Assembly (NCBI GenBank): GCA_023436395.1
Contig: JAEZJJ010000117.1
Coordinates: 1-18,603, forward strand
Length of the DNA stretch: 18,603 bases
DNA from: Bacillota bacterium
Lineage (GTDB): Bacteria; Bacillota; Clostridia; Lachnospirales; Cellulosilyticaceae
Direction of reading: 5' to 3'
Below are positions 7,010 to 14,768 of this stretch, in pieces. How positions within the stretch are numbered: the stretch's first letter is position 1; every line of letters begins with the position of its first letter. The translations under genes were made by a program, and so were the position numbers. The notes under the pieces were generated by a model. The model saw nothing but the letters and a program-made list of their open reading frames with translations. It was not told where the DNA came from and did not search any database.

Positions 7010-9118
7010 TTATACGTTAATGACAACCTTCTGTAAATCCCTATCTGATGAACTTTTTCCTAGCATGAGTTCTATTTCGCCAGGTTCTGTGATTCTTTTT
7101 TCTTCATGGTTAACAAATGAAAAGTCTTCTGGACTTAATTTAAAAGTAACTATCCTCTTTTGACCTGTTGGGATATATACTTTTTCAAAACGAATAAGCT
7201 GTTTAATAGGTGTCATTACGGAGCTCACTTTGTCATTAAAATAAAGCTGAACAATCTCGAAGCCATCCCATTTGCCAGTATTGGCTACCTCTACGCTTAC
7301 TCCTAGGTCAGCTTCTGACACTTGCATGAGGCCATACTCAAAGGTGGTATAAGATAACCCTTGGCCAAAAGCAAATAAGGGCGCTTCTTCTAAATCCATG
7401 TATTTACCACCATGCCAGCCTGATAGATGATTGTAATAGACGGGCAGCTGTCCGCTATGTCTTGGAAATGAAATAGGCAATTTACCCGATGGATTACTGA
7501 TACCAAATAAGATTTCTGCCACAGCACTTCCTCCAAACATCCCTCCATTAAAGGCTGTAACAAAAGCATCTGACTCCTTAACTACCTCTTCTAAGCAAAG
7601 TGGTTTTGAAGAGACAAGTACTGTTACAAGCTTCTTTCCTGTTTTTTTGAGTTCTCGGAAAAGTTCTAACTGCTGACCTGACAAGTCCAGATTAGCTCGA
7701 TCTTTAAATTCTCCAACTTGTGAAATTTCATCTCCTAGCACAAGGACAACTAAATCATTTTGCTCAGCTAAAGCCTTTGCAGCTCTTATGTCATCTGCTA
7801 CATCCTCTAAGATGCTACAGCCTTTAATAAAACTAATCTCTACCCCTTCTCCTGCACACTCTCTCATACCTTCTAAAACTGTACTATAGGGTCTAACTGG
7901 GACTTTATCAGGGTTTGGATTGGGATGTGAGAAATAGGTCCAATCCCCATATTGTGCTTTAATATCATCTGCATTTGGTCCTATAACAGCTATTTTAGTG
8001 ATACTCTTCTCAATAGGAAGCACACCATTATTTTTTATTAATACCACACACTCTTTTGCAATTTCTTTATTAATGTCTAAATGTTCTTTGCAACCTATAC
8101 ATTTGGGATCACTCTCTTTTTCAGGATGCTCAAAGAGACCCATTTTTTCCTTAATATGAAGGATATTTCTAACAGCCTCATTAATAACTGTTTCATCTAA
8201 CTGACCTTCTTTTACGAGCGCCAGAGCTGCCTCGTAAAACTCTAGACTCTTCATGATCATATCATTACCAGCCTTAGCTGCGAGCTTAGAGGCTTCCTTT
8301 ACATCAGTAGTAATGCATTGATTCATAACTAGGCTATTGACATTATCCCAGTCTGTGACCACAAATCCCTCAAAACCTAATTCATCTCGTAATATATCCT
8401 TAAGGACTTTTTTACTTATGGTAAAAGGTTCCCCATCAATAGAGCCATATGCTGTCATAATGGTGGCACATTTTGCATCTACAGCCTTTTTAAAGGGTGG
8501 CAAAAAGACATCCTTCATTTTTCTATAGGTCATCTGGGTATCATAAGCATCTCTTGCCCCTACTGCCTCTCCATATCCTATATAATGCTTGGCACAAGCC
8601 AGTATGCTATCAGGTTTCTCAATACCTTCTCCTTGATAGCCCTCAATAATGGCAGCCCCTAGCTCACCTGCAAGATAAGGGTCTTCACCAAAGGTCTCAT
8701 TAACCCTTCCCCATCTGGTGTCCCTAGCAAGACAGAGCACAGGTGAAAAAGTCCAATGTAAACCATCAGCTGCTACTTCTTTGGCTGTAATCCTGCCCAT
8801 CTTCTTTATAATTTCTCGGTTCCAACTACAAGCCATAGCAAGCTGTGAAGGAAATATAGTGGCCCTTTCATTGAGACAATGTCCATGTATAGCATCAATT
8901 CCAAAAAGTACAGGTATCCCCTGTCCTGATTCTATGGCTACCTTCTGCAATTGTCTTGCATCATCCCCCAATACATGAAGAAATGAGCCAACCCCCTTCT
9001 TGGCCCATTCTAAAGCTTTTTCTCTCCCCACCACAGAGTAAGGAACCTGTATCATTTGTGCAACCTTTTCTTCAAGTGTCATATTCTTTAGTAATTGTTC
9101 TACTTTATTGTTCTCCAT
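7010..9118 (-). CDS. GH3-family beta-glucosidase (BglX-like), cytoplasmic
   Basis: A 702-residue glycoside hydrolase family 3 enzyme that hydrolyses terminal beta-linked glucose (or a related sugar) from oligosaccharides with retention. The N-terminal barrel carries GIDAIHGHC (73-81), WGRVNETFGEDPYL (136-149) and KH (177-178). The nucleophile is predicted as Asp256 in VVTDWD. The alpha/beta domain follows, with predicted acid/base Glu470 in QVGEFKDRANL. A fibronectin-III-like domain occupies about 610-690. There is no signal peptide, so it probably acts on imported oligosaccharides such as cellodextrins. The ATG at 9116-9118 has GGGAGAG eight bases upstream. No transporter or regulator adjoins it. 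Substrate preference within GH3 cannot be read from sequence alone. Confidence 0.93.
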   Translation of the reverse strand: MENNKVEQLLKNMTLEEKVAQMIQVPYSVVGREKALEWAKKGVGSFLHVLGDDARQLQKVAIESGQGIPVLFGIDAIHGHCLNERATIFPSQLAMACSWNREIIKKMGRITAKEVAADGLHWTFSPVLCLARDTRWGRVNETFGEDPYLAGELGAAIIEGYQGEGIEKPDSILACAKHYIGYGEAVGARDAYDTQMTYRKMKDVFLPPFKKAVDAKCATIMTAYGSIDGEPFTISKKVLKDILRDELGFEGFVVTDWDNVNSLVMNQCITTDVKEASKLAAKAGNDMIMKSLEFYEAALALVKEGQLDETVINEAVRNILHIKEKMGLFEHPEKESDPKCIGCKEHLDINKEIAKECVVLIKNNGVLPIEKSITKIAVIGPNADDIKAQYGDWTYFSHPNPNPDKVPVRPYSTVLEGMRECAGEGVEISFIKGCSILEDVADDIRAAKALAEQNDLVVLVLGDEISQVGEFKDRANLDLSGQQLELFRELKKTGKKLVTVLVSSKPLCLEEVVKESDAFVTAFNGGMFGGSAVAEILFGISNPSGKLPISFPRHSGQLPVYYNHLSGWHGGKYMDLEEAPLFAFGQGLSYTTFEYGLMQVSEADLGVSVEVANTGKWDGFEIVQLYFNDKVSSVMTPIKQLIRFEKVYIPTGQKRIVTFKLSPEDFSFVNHEEKRITEPGEIELMLGKSSSDRDLQKVVINV

Positions 9119-9137
9119 TAGTTAATCTCTCCCACCT

Positions 9138-9233
9138 CTAGGTAATAGCCCTATCATTCATTAAAAGCCTACATCTAAAAATTAGCCAATCTGTAAATTC
9201 ATCTTTCTCATCTAGAGCATCATAATCTTTATT
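9138..9233 (-). pseudogene. Possible decayed coding remnant
   Basis: A 31-codon open stretch on the minus strand ending in TAG. It reads NKDYDALDEKDEFTDW followed by LIFRCRLLMN. Its composition looks protein-like, and just upstream another frame reads DDNIDYIEYLK before a stop, as expected for a frameshifted gene. No family is recognised and the stretch is short. Confidence 0.2.
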
Positions 9234-9721
9234 TACATATAACCTCTAATATACGATGCAATTTATTTATTTATTTTAAATATTCAATATAATCAATGTT
9301 ATCATCTAAACTTAGTTATTTCAATCATCACCTATATTATAGATAGCTCCTACTCTATGAACAGATATATTACAAACCAAGTTTAATGCTCTAAGATTAG
9401 TCATAAACTGATTCAAATCTCATTTTACTTGATAGAATTGTTTCTTACAATATCATCTAACCATCTTGCCCCTACGCATAATTTAAATATATTAAGATTG
9501 CCTATACCATTAAAAGTTTTGTTATCAAAGCAAAGAAAAGGCTAATCATCTATAAACTTTCTATACCTGAATCTAATCTCATATTCAAATTAATCTATGT
9601 TTTGCTGTGTGGTACAATTCTTCTCATCTAGTTAAATGTAGGCGTGCCTGATATGACGCTTACGGTGTAGTAAATAAAGCCTTGTAATTACTTTATTTTC
9701 AAGGTCTATATGGCTTTTTGT

Positions 9722-9810
9722 GTGCGCCCGGCATGGGCTCAGTCTAACTAGGGAAAGTCCCGAGTGTGGGTTAGTAGTACCAAGCACATAGCTAAGAGGT
9801 CATTGTTATT
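9722..9810 (+). mobile_element. Relic of the 5' end of a group II intron
   Basis: The sequence starts GTGCGCCCGGCATGGG, the typical 5' end of bacterial group II introns (GUGYG boundary). It is followed by the usual early domain I stems: GCCC/GGGC (9726-9729 with 9735-9738), GGGA/TCCC (9751-9754 with 9758-9761, the AGGGAAAGTCCCGAG element) and CTAAC/GTTAG (9744-9748 with 9770-9774). After about 9810 the similarity fades. There is no reverse transcriptase gene and no domain V-like hairpin nearby, so only the 5' end remains. The right boundary is approximate. Confidence 0.65.
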
Positions 9811-9916
9811 CATTTCTTGGCTTTATTATGCCAAAATACTCCCTTGATAGAAAGACATGCAATACAACTTGATTAAATTTTGAAATTATTTTGCATTTTA
9901 TTTAAAGCAGATAAGC

Positions 9917-9922
9917 TATAAT
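9917..9922 (+). promoter_or_regulatory. -10 element of the two-component operon
   Basis: TATAAT at 9917-9922, 37 bases upstream of the regulator's TTG start. A TTGCAT at 9891-9896 is 20 bases away, longer than ideal, so the -35 is weak or the promoter is activated. Confidence 0.45.
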
Positions 9923-9959
9923 AGTGCATAGAATAAGTATATTGAGGAGGGCTAGTTTT

Positions 9960-10616
9960 TTGAACAAACATATTTTAATTGTAGAAGATGATGAGTCTAT
10001 TTCTAACCTAATTAAACTCAACGTAACCATGGTGGGCTATGATAGTACACAGTTGTTTAATGGACTTGAGGTGCTGAATTTATTAAAGAAGAGGAATTTT
10101 GATTTAATCCTATTAGATATCATGCTGCCAGGAATGAATGGCTTTGAGTTAATAGAGTATATCAAGGATTATAAAATACCTGTGATTTATCTAACAGCAA
10201 AAAATGGATTGATGGATAAAGTAACAGGTCTAAAATCAGGTGCTGAGGATTATATAGTAAAACCTTTTGAGGCCATGGAGCTTTTGGCCAGGATTGAAGT
10301 GGTACTTCGGCGTTATCACACAGAGAGTGAAGTGATTACATTTAAAGATATGGTGATTGATGAAGATGATCGTATGGTAAAGAAGAATGGAGAGCAAATC
10401 ACCTTAACACTTAAGGAATTTGAACTCTTAGTTTTATTGGTGAAAAATAAGAACAGAGCATTAACGAGGGAGTATTTGCTAGAGAAGGTATGGGAGTATG
10501 ACTATGTAGGAGAAACAAGAACAATTGATACCCATATACAAAACTTAAGAAAAAAATTGGATTTAGCACAATCTATCAAAACAATCTATAAAATAGGATA
10601 TAGATTGGAGGACTAA
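9960..10616 (+). CDS. OmpR/PhoB-family response regulator
   Basis: 218 residues. The receiver domain (about 1-118) has the acidic pair Asp10-Asp11, phospho-acceptor Asp53 (LLDIMLPG), Thr79 (YLTAK) and Lys101 (IVKPF). The C-terminal winged-helix DNA-binding domain (about 125-217) has the TLKEFELLVLLVKN and TIDTHIQNLRKKL signatures. I take the TTG at 9960-9962 as start because AGGAGG (9945-9950) sits nine bases before it and MNKHILIVEDD matches the family N-terminus; the in-frame GTG at 9924 lies upstream of this site. It is followed after three bases by its histidine kinase. Phosphorylation by that kinase presumably controls DNA binding. Confidence 0.93.
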   Translation: MNKHILIVEDDESISNLIKLNVTMVGYDSTQLFNGLEVLNLLKKRNFDLILLDIMLPGMNGFELIEYIKDYKIPVIYLTAKNGLMDKVTGLKSGAEDYIVKPFEAMELLARIEVVLRRYHTESEVITFKDMVIDEDDRMVKKNGEQITLTLKEFELLVLLVKNKNRALTREYLLEKVWEYDYVGETRTIDTHIQNLRKKLDLAQSIKTIYKIGYRLED

Positions 10617-10619
10617 TGG

Positions 10620-12038
10620 ATGAAGCTTTGGCAAAAAATATATTTTTTTTCATTAGCACTCTTTATTTTGGCAATTAATATAATAGGATTTATTTTAGTA
10701 CAAAACTTACATAATAGCTTACTAGGTAAAGAAATCGATAAGAGTATGACGGAGAATGAATTATTGGCTCGTGAATTTAAGATGGATGACATATATTATG
10801 AAAACTATTTTGTCCAAGGTGAAGCAGTCAAAATTGAGCATTCATTAGGTAGTATTGTTAAAGACTATATGGAAGCATCAACTTGTGAGGGAAAGATACA
10901 AATATTAGATATGGATGATCAAATATTGTACACAGATTTTGAGTTTCCAGAAGCCCGGGAAAAACCAGAGTTGGAATCATTAACGACTAATCAAACAAAC
11001 TATATTTTAAGAAAAATAGGGGATAGGGAGTATGTGTACATATGCAGTCTTTCTAAAACAAGAGAAATGACAATCAAGGTGTATTATGCTAAAGATATTA
11101 CAGCTATATATGATGAGAAAGATAAGAACTATGCACTCTTCTTCAAATTGGACCTTGCTATTTGCTGTATTTTTTCTATTTTTATGCTGTTCATTAGTAG
11201 GTCCATTACAAAGCCTATAGAATCACTTATTCACTCTACCAATAGAATCTCAGCAGGTCATTACAATGAGCGGGCAAAAGTTCATTCTAAGGATGAGTTC
11301 AATGTATTATCTAAGCAGTTTAATCAAATGGCTCAGACGGTGGAAGAAAAAATTGGAGCTCTAGAAAAAGCCAATGAGGAAAAAGAGACTTTTATTAATA
11401 ATTTTACTCATGAATTAAAAACACCACTAACATCTATCATTGGCTATGCGGATTATATGAGAACATCTATATATGATGAGAAACTATTTTTTGAAGCAGC
11501 CAATTATATCTACAAGGAAGGCAAAAATCTAGAGCAGATTGCTTTTAAGATGATGGATCTCATTTATACAAAGTCTCAAACCCTTTATGTGGAGAATATT
11601 GATATGAGAGAGTTCTTTAGTGAGATTGAAATGAGTTTTAAAGCGCGTTTAAAGGATAAAGAACTTCAGCTTGTTGTAGAAGACACGAATACTCAGATTG
11701 CTGCAGATAGAATTTTACTTAAGATGCTTCTTTATAATTTGATAGATAATGCGATTAAGGCATCTAAGCAGCAAGGTCATATTTATTTAGGAAGTGCAGC
11801 TTCCGTGGAGCAGGTGAGTTTGTGGGTAAAAGATGAAGGAATTGGAATTAGCCAGGAACATATTGATAAGATTTGCCAACCTTTTTATATTGTTGATACA
11901 GCTAGAACTAAGAAAAATAATGGTGCAGGTATTGGCATGGCTATTTGTCAAAAGATTATAGAAGTACACCATGCCCAAATGGAAATTGTTAGTGAAGTGG
12001 GATATGGAACAAAGATTACAATCATTTTTAAACAGTAA
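10620..12038 (+). CDS. Sensor histidine kinase
   Basis: A 472-residue membrane kinase. The first transmembrane helix is about residues 6-28, followed by an extracellular sensor region of about 29-172 with no recognised fold, and a second helix of about 174-193. A HAMP linker (about 194-245) leads to the HisKA domain with phospho-acceptor His264 (NFTHELKTPLTSIIGY). The ATP-binding domain has the N box (LYNLIDNAIKAS), G1 (DEGIGIS) and G2 (GAGIGMAI). The ATG at 10620 has GGAGG (10607-10611) eight bases upstream. It is the cognate partner of the regulator immediately before it. The signal is unknown; the secreted protein gene that follows may be an output or a modulator. Confidence 0.93.
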   Translation: MKLWQKIYFFSLALFILAINIIGFILVQNLHNSLLGKEIDKSMTENELLAREFKMDDIYYENYFVQGEAVKIEHSLGSIVKDYMEASTCEGKIQILDMDDQILYTDFEFPEAREKPELESLTTNQTNYILRKIGDREYVYICSLSKTREMTIKVYYAKDITAIYDEKDKNYALFFKLDLAICCIFSIFMLFISRSITKPIESLIHSTNRISAGHYNERAKVHSKDEFNVLSKQFNQMAQTVEEKIGALEKANEEKETFINNFTHELKTPLTSIIGYADYMRTSIYDEKLFFEAANYIYKEGKNLEQIAFKMMDLIYTKSQTLYVENIDMREFFSEIEMSFKARLKDKELQLVVEDTNTQIAADRILLKMLLYNLIDNAIKASKQQGHIYLGSAASVEQVSLWVKDEGIGISQEHIDKICQPFYIVDTARTKKNNGAGIGMAICQKIIEVHHAQMEIVSEVGYGTKITIIFKQ

Positions 12039-12045
12039 GATGATT

Positions 12046-12068
12046 TGACAAAAATATGACATTTGTCA
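12046..12068 (+). promoter_or_regulatory. Candidate response-regulator binding site (TGACA half-sites)
   Basis: TGACA occurs at 12046-12050 and again at 12057-12061, 11 bp apart, the spacing at which OmpR/PhoB-type regulators bind direct repeats. An inverted TGTCA follows at 12064-12068, forming TGACATTTGTCA. The cluster ends about 24 bases upstream of the -10 below, where a -35 would be contacted. Confidence 0.4.
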
Positions 12069-12092
12069 CAAACTTATTGGACATTTATTCTT

Positions 12093-12098
12093 TATACT
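12093..12098 (+). promoter_or_regulatory. -10 element of the secreted-protein gene
   Basis: TATACT, 43 bases upstream of the start codon. There is no good -35 at 17 bp, which would fit activation from the TGACA cluster. Confidence 0.4.
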
Positions 12099-12141
12099 AA
12101 AAGAGTAATAGCGAATAAAACAAACTAAAAAAAGGGGATTG

Positions 12142-12915
12142 ATGAAAATGAAATTAAACAAATTAGCAGCTAGTATATTACTTATAGGATTAGGAACTGC
12201 TTCCACCTCACAGATATTTGCGGCATGTAATCAAACAGAGTCATATAAAATGAATGTGGTTTATGCCGTTCAAAAGGATGCAAAACTGGATGCCACACAA
12301 GAAATATATAAGGCAAAGACAATGGAGATTCTAAAGAATTATCTAGATATAGATATTAGTAAAATGGGAGAGAATGCCCAATTTGAAATGGAAGTACTTG
12401 ATAGAAAAACAATTAATAAGATTAAGGATGATTTATTAGATACAATCAAGGAGTCGTTCGAAAAGAAAGAAATAACTGAGGAGCAGTATCAAAAAGCAGT
12501 AAAAAATGCTAATGATGCAAAAAAGGAAACATATGATAAAGTGTACTGTTGTTTTACAGACAAGAGAATAGGAGATAAGGTTGAGGGAAACTATTATTGT
12601 GAATTTAATGGAGATACCAAAGAGCTTATTAATCTATCAGTACCAGGGGCACCAGGATTTGTTAAGAAGGGAGAAGAGCAGACAATCGATATGGAAGCTG
12701 CCAAAGACAAATTAACTAAGCTCATAGTAAATTATAAAATAGCGGGTATTGAAACACCCGTATGTATTGAATCAAATAATACCGGCTGGCCATATGCAGT
12801 TTTTCAAGATAAGAATGATGCAACAAAGCAGGTTCGATTTCACATAAACCCTGCTACAAATAAGATTCATCAAGTAGATATTAAACAAATAGGAGATAAT
12901 CTTACTAAATCGTAG
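12142..12915 (+). CDS. Secreted or lipid-anchored protein of unknown function, possibly PepSY-like C-terminus
   Basis: 257 residues. The N-terminus is a signal peptide (KMKLNK, hydrophobic 8-19) ending near FAAC at residues 26-29. That could be an atypical lipobox (Phe instead of Leu at -3) with Cys29 lipidated, or a signal peptidase I site. The mature part is rich in Lys, Asp and Glu. A helical stretch lies around residues 85-135. The end (about 185-250: DMEAAKDKLTKL, then VRFHINPATNKIHQVDI) resembles a PepSY-type fold, but I am not sure. The ATG at 12142 follows AAAGGGG; ATG 12148 is an alternative. It lies 100 bases after the histidine kinase with its own promoter, so it may be an output or feedback partner of that system. 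Confidence 0.7.
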   Translation: MKMKLNKLAASILLIGLGTASTSQIFAACNQTESYKMNVVYAVQKDAKLDATQEIYKAKTMEILKNYLDIDISKMGENAQFEMEVLDRKTINKIKDDLLDTIKESFEKKEITEEQYQKAVKNANDAKKETYDKVYCCFTDKRIGDKVEGNYYCEFNGDTKELINLSVPGAPGFVKKGEEQTIDMEAAKDKLTKLIVNYKIAGIETPVCIESNNTGWPYAVFQDKNDATKQVRFHINPATNKIHQVDIKQIGDNLTKS

Positions 12916-13023
12916 TCAATATTACACGACTTGAGTGGATAAGGAATGCATAGATGAATATTATCGGAAGGCATTAACCGATTTGCACCGATAAAGATAG
13001 ATATGAAAAAAGCAACTTACAGA

Positions 13024-13064
13024 AAAGAGCAATCCATCCAACCAAGAGATAGTGTTTGCTCTTT
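13024..13064 (+). terminator. Stem-loop, likely terminator of the secreted-protein gene
   Basis: AAAGAGCAA (13024-13032) pairs perfectly with TTGCTCTTT (13056-13064) across a 23-base loop. It is followed by a T-rich stretch (CTTAATATCTTTTT). It lies about 110 bases after the stop codon. Confidence 0.5.
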
Positions 13065-13108
13065 CTTAATATCTTTTTATATCACAATTCCAATAGCCCT
13101 AAAATAAT

Positions 13109-13131
13109 ATTAGCACCAACTACGTGCTAAT
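13109..13131 (-). terminator. Stem-loop between convergent genes
   Basis: ATTAGCAC (13109-13116) pairs perfectly with GTGCTAAT (13124-13131) across a seven-base loop. In the minus direction it is followed by ATTATTTTA, so it may terminate the gene ending at 13250. Confidence 0.4.
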
Positions 13132-13155
13132 CACGCATAAACGTTTCATTCTAGG

Positions 13156-13195
13156 AATGCTTAGTAGTTACCAGCTACTGAGCATTTCTTTATTT
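13156..13195 (+). terminator. Strong Rho-independent terminator
   Basis: AATGCTTAGTAG (13156-13167) and CTACTGAGCATT (13175-13186) form a 12-bp stem with one wobble pair and a seven-base loop, followed by TCTTTATTT. It is a backup terminator for the plus-strand operon. Confidence 0.7.
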
Positions 13196-13249
13196 ACTTA
13201 TATTATAACATTTTTAGTAAGATTTTAAACCCCTACTATATTAAATATT

Positions 13250-13624
13250 TTACTTATCCATTTTTGTCCCTTGATGAAAAATCATCTTCCGTCGATGATT
13301 TTGTTTTTTCCATATAGAACCTCGTAAAGAATATTCCTTTGTCCCAACACTATCTTTAACAAGTCTATAAGTTGCTAAAATACATTCTTTACTAATCCAT
13401 TTTATCTTAAAATCTAATATCCGCCAATTAAGCACTTCTGAGTTTATTTGAGTATCTATTACTTTATCTTTATCATAAATATATATATTGCCAGAACTAC
13501 AGAACTCTATAAATTCTTCATCTAATAATTCTTCTAGTTTCTGTTTTGAACACCGTACCTCAGGATTAAGTAATCTTTCTTCTAATGTTCGTATCAGTTC
13601 TTCTACTTCTAAATCATCATTCAT
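13250..13624 (-). CDS. DUF4440 / SnoaL-like (NTF2 fold) protein
   Basis: A 124-residue cytoplasmic protein. The pattern LEERLLNPEVRCSKQKLEELL near the N-terminus, followed by DEEFIEFCSSG and ending GSIWKKQ...MIFHQGTK, is that of small DUF4440 proteins with the NTF2-like cone fold. Members often have unknown ligands; no enzymatic activity can be claimed. The ATG at 13622-13624 has only a weak site (AGAGAGA). An extended -10 (TGATATAAT, 13752-13760) lies about 130 bases upstream, so it is probably a single-gene unit. Confidence 0.75.
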   Translation of the reverse strand: MNDDLEVEELIRTLEERLLNPEVRCSKQKLEELLDEEFIEFCSSGNIYIYDKDKVIDTQINSEVLNWRILDFKIKWISKECILATYRLVKDSVGTKEYSLRGSIWKKQNHRRKMIFHQGTKMDK

Positions 13625-13751
13625 ATTAATCTCTCTCTTGTATCACTTATTTATGTTACGGTTCTCCTCATATAAGTAATAATTTCTCTCACTGCCTATT
13701 TTATCTTCTATATCATTCATTCTAGATAAAGTGCAGTTGCTTATTACCCTT

Positions 13752-13760
13752 ATTATATCA
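13752..13760 (-). promoter_or_regulatory. Extended -10 promoter of the DUF4440 gene
   Basis: On the minus strand this reads TGATATAAT. It lies just downstream of the 13768-13802 terminator, which insulates it from the sigma operon. Confidence 0.45.
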
Positions 13761-13767
13761 TATCTAA

Positions 13768-13802
13768 AAAAACAAGGAGACTTAATAAATCTCCTTGTTT
13801 TT
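13768..13802 (-). terminator. Bidirectional Rho-independent terminator
   Basis: AAAAACAAGGAGA (13768-13780) and TCTCCTTGTTTTT (13790-13802) form a perfect 13-bp stem with a nine-base loop. The A/T ends make it work in either direction. It closes the sigma/anti-sigma operon and its decayed tail. Confidence 0.85.
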
Positions 13803-13808
13803 ATCACA

Positions 13809-13980
13809 CTATTTATAATATGGTCTATCTTTACAAAACAATGCCTCTAATGCTTTATAAAATTCCTCTGGTACCACTTGAACGATTAAATTGTACCAAA
13901 TAATCTGTATTACGGCTAAGTAATTCTTGTATTTTCATATAATATTCTAAATAACTAATAGGAAAGTTTGAATGAAATCT
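13809..13980 (-). pseudogene. Frameshifted gene tail of unknown identity
   Basis: On the minus strand one frame reads FHSNFPISYLEYYMKIQELL then SRNTDYLVQFNRSS until TAA. An overlapping frame takes over at about 13870 with VVPEEFYKALEALFCKDRPY and ends in TAG at 13809-13811, just before the terminator. This is what a single frameshift in a C-terminal coding segment would look like. There is no start or ribosome site. I do not recognise the family. Confidence 0.4.
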
Positions 13981-13988
13981 TCATCTCG

Positions 13989-14768
13989 TTATTGAACAAG
14001 TTCACTTGCCATATTCAGCATTTGGTCACTGGTCATATCTGTCTCTGTGGCTATCATATCATACCTATTACCATCTTTGTCCCATTGCACACTAGATATC
14101 TTAATAATCTCCACTTTATCTGATCCATAAGAGATATAATAAGCGCCACTTTCTTGGTTCTTTTTGTCTTCATCTGTTAACTCATAATCTGGTGGTACCA
14201 CTTTATTTGTGCATAGATAAAAATACAAAGTCACATCACCACACTGCAGCGTTTTGTCTGCCTTATCAAATTCACTGCCTGCATCTCTTTGATTAACATA
14301 GAGCCCTATATGTTTCCCTTCTGCATTTTTATAGGCTACTAATAATTGTTTAAAGACCTCAACCGTGTTTCCCTGATCATCCTGTCCTGCAACTTCATTA
14401 ACACTCATATGCTCAAAAGAATACCCATTAGTAAAATCTTTGACTACGCTCACCTGATAACCAAGCTTCTTTTCTTGCTCTTCCAACTTTGAAAAGTCTT
14501 TACATACCGTCAATAAGTTGGTATGGCCGACTAAACTAGTTATCGTCCCTGCTGCAAAAATAGCAGCACTTACGAGTCCACAACAAACAATACCTATAAT
14601 GACCTTTTTCTTTAAACTAAAATGTTTCATTAGCTTTTCCTCCCTATTTTCACTATTTCTGATTCTTCTATCTATATCCCTTTTCACTCTATCATCTATC
14701 TCTATCTTTTCTGCTTCTATTTTAAAGGCTTGAGTAATTTTCTGGTCTAGTTTCTGATTTTTTCTCAT
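13989..14768 (-). CDS. Anti-sigma-like membrane protein of the second ECF system
   Basis: 259 residues. An N-terminal cytoplasmic region (1-53) is rich in charged residues, with one transmembrane segment at about 55-76 (VIIGIVCCGLVSAAIF) and an extracytoplasmic domain of about 180 residues. I chose the ATG at 14766-14768 because GAGGAGGGG lies seven bases upstream; an ATG at 14789 sits at the edge of that site. It overlaps the end of the sigma gene by 47 bases, the usual arrangement for an ECF sigma and its membrane anti-sigma (DUF4179-type in Clostridia). The N-terminal part would hold the sigma factor and the outer part would sense. No zinc-binding motif is seen. Confidence 0.75.
   Translation of the reverse strand: MRKNQKLDQKITQAFKIEAEKIEIDDRVKRDIDRRIRNSENREEKLMKHFSLKKKVIIGIVCCGLVSAAIFAAGTITSLVGHTNLLTVCKDFSKLEEQEKKLGYQVSVVKDFTNGYSFEHMSVNEVAGQDDQGNTVEVFKQLLVAYKNAEGKHIGLYVNQRDAGSEFDKADKTLQCGDVTLYFYLCTNKVVPPDYELTDEDKKNQESGAYYISYGSDKVEIIKISSVQWDKDGNRYDMIATETDMTSDQMLNMASELVQ

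Larger units (their letters stand above)
9119..9959. other. Long intergenic region with decayed sequence
   Basis: About 840 bases between the divergent GH3 and response-regulator genes. I see a short open remnant next to GH3 (9138-9233), a run of AT-rich sequence with many stops in all frames (about 9240-9600), a group II intron 5' relic (about 9722-9810) and the response-regulator promoter (about 9880-9922). No intact gene, tRNA or riboswitch was recognised. Confidence 0.6.
12916..13249. other. Intergenic region with several hairpins
   Basis: No gene seen in about 330 bases between convergent genes. It holds three clear stem-loops (13024-13064, 13109-13131 and 13156-13186) and, before them, three CCGAT/ATCGG motifs at about 12963-12993 that could pair weakly. 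Confidence 0.6.

Noticed and set aside
9924..9959. Upstream GTG start for the response regulator
   Set aside because: It lies before the AGGAGG site and adds 12 residues not typical of the family; the TTG at 9960 fits better.
13643..13720. 25-codon minus-strand open frame (MNDIEDKIGSERNYY) in the leader of the DUF4440 gene
   Set aside because: No ribosome site before it. It could be a leader peptide, but nothing supports translation.
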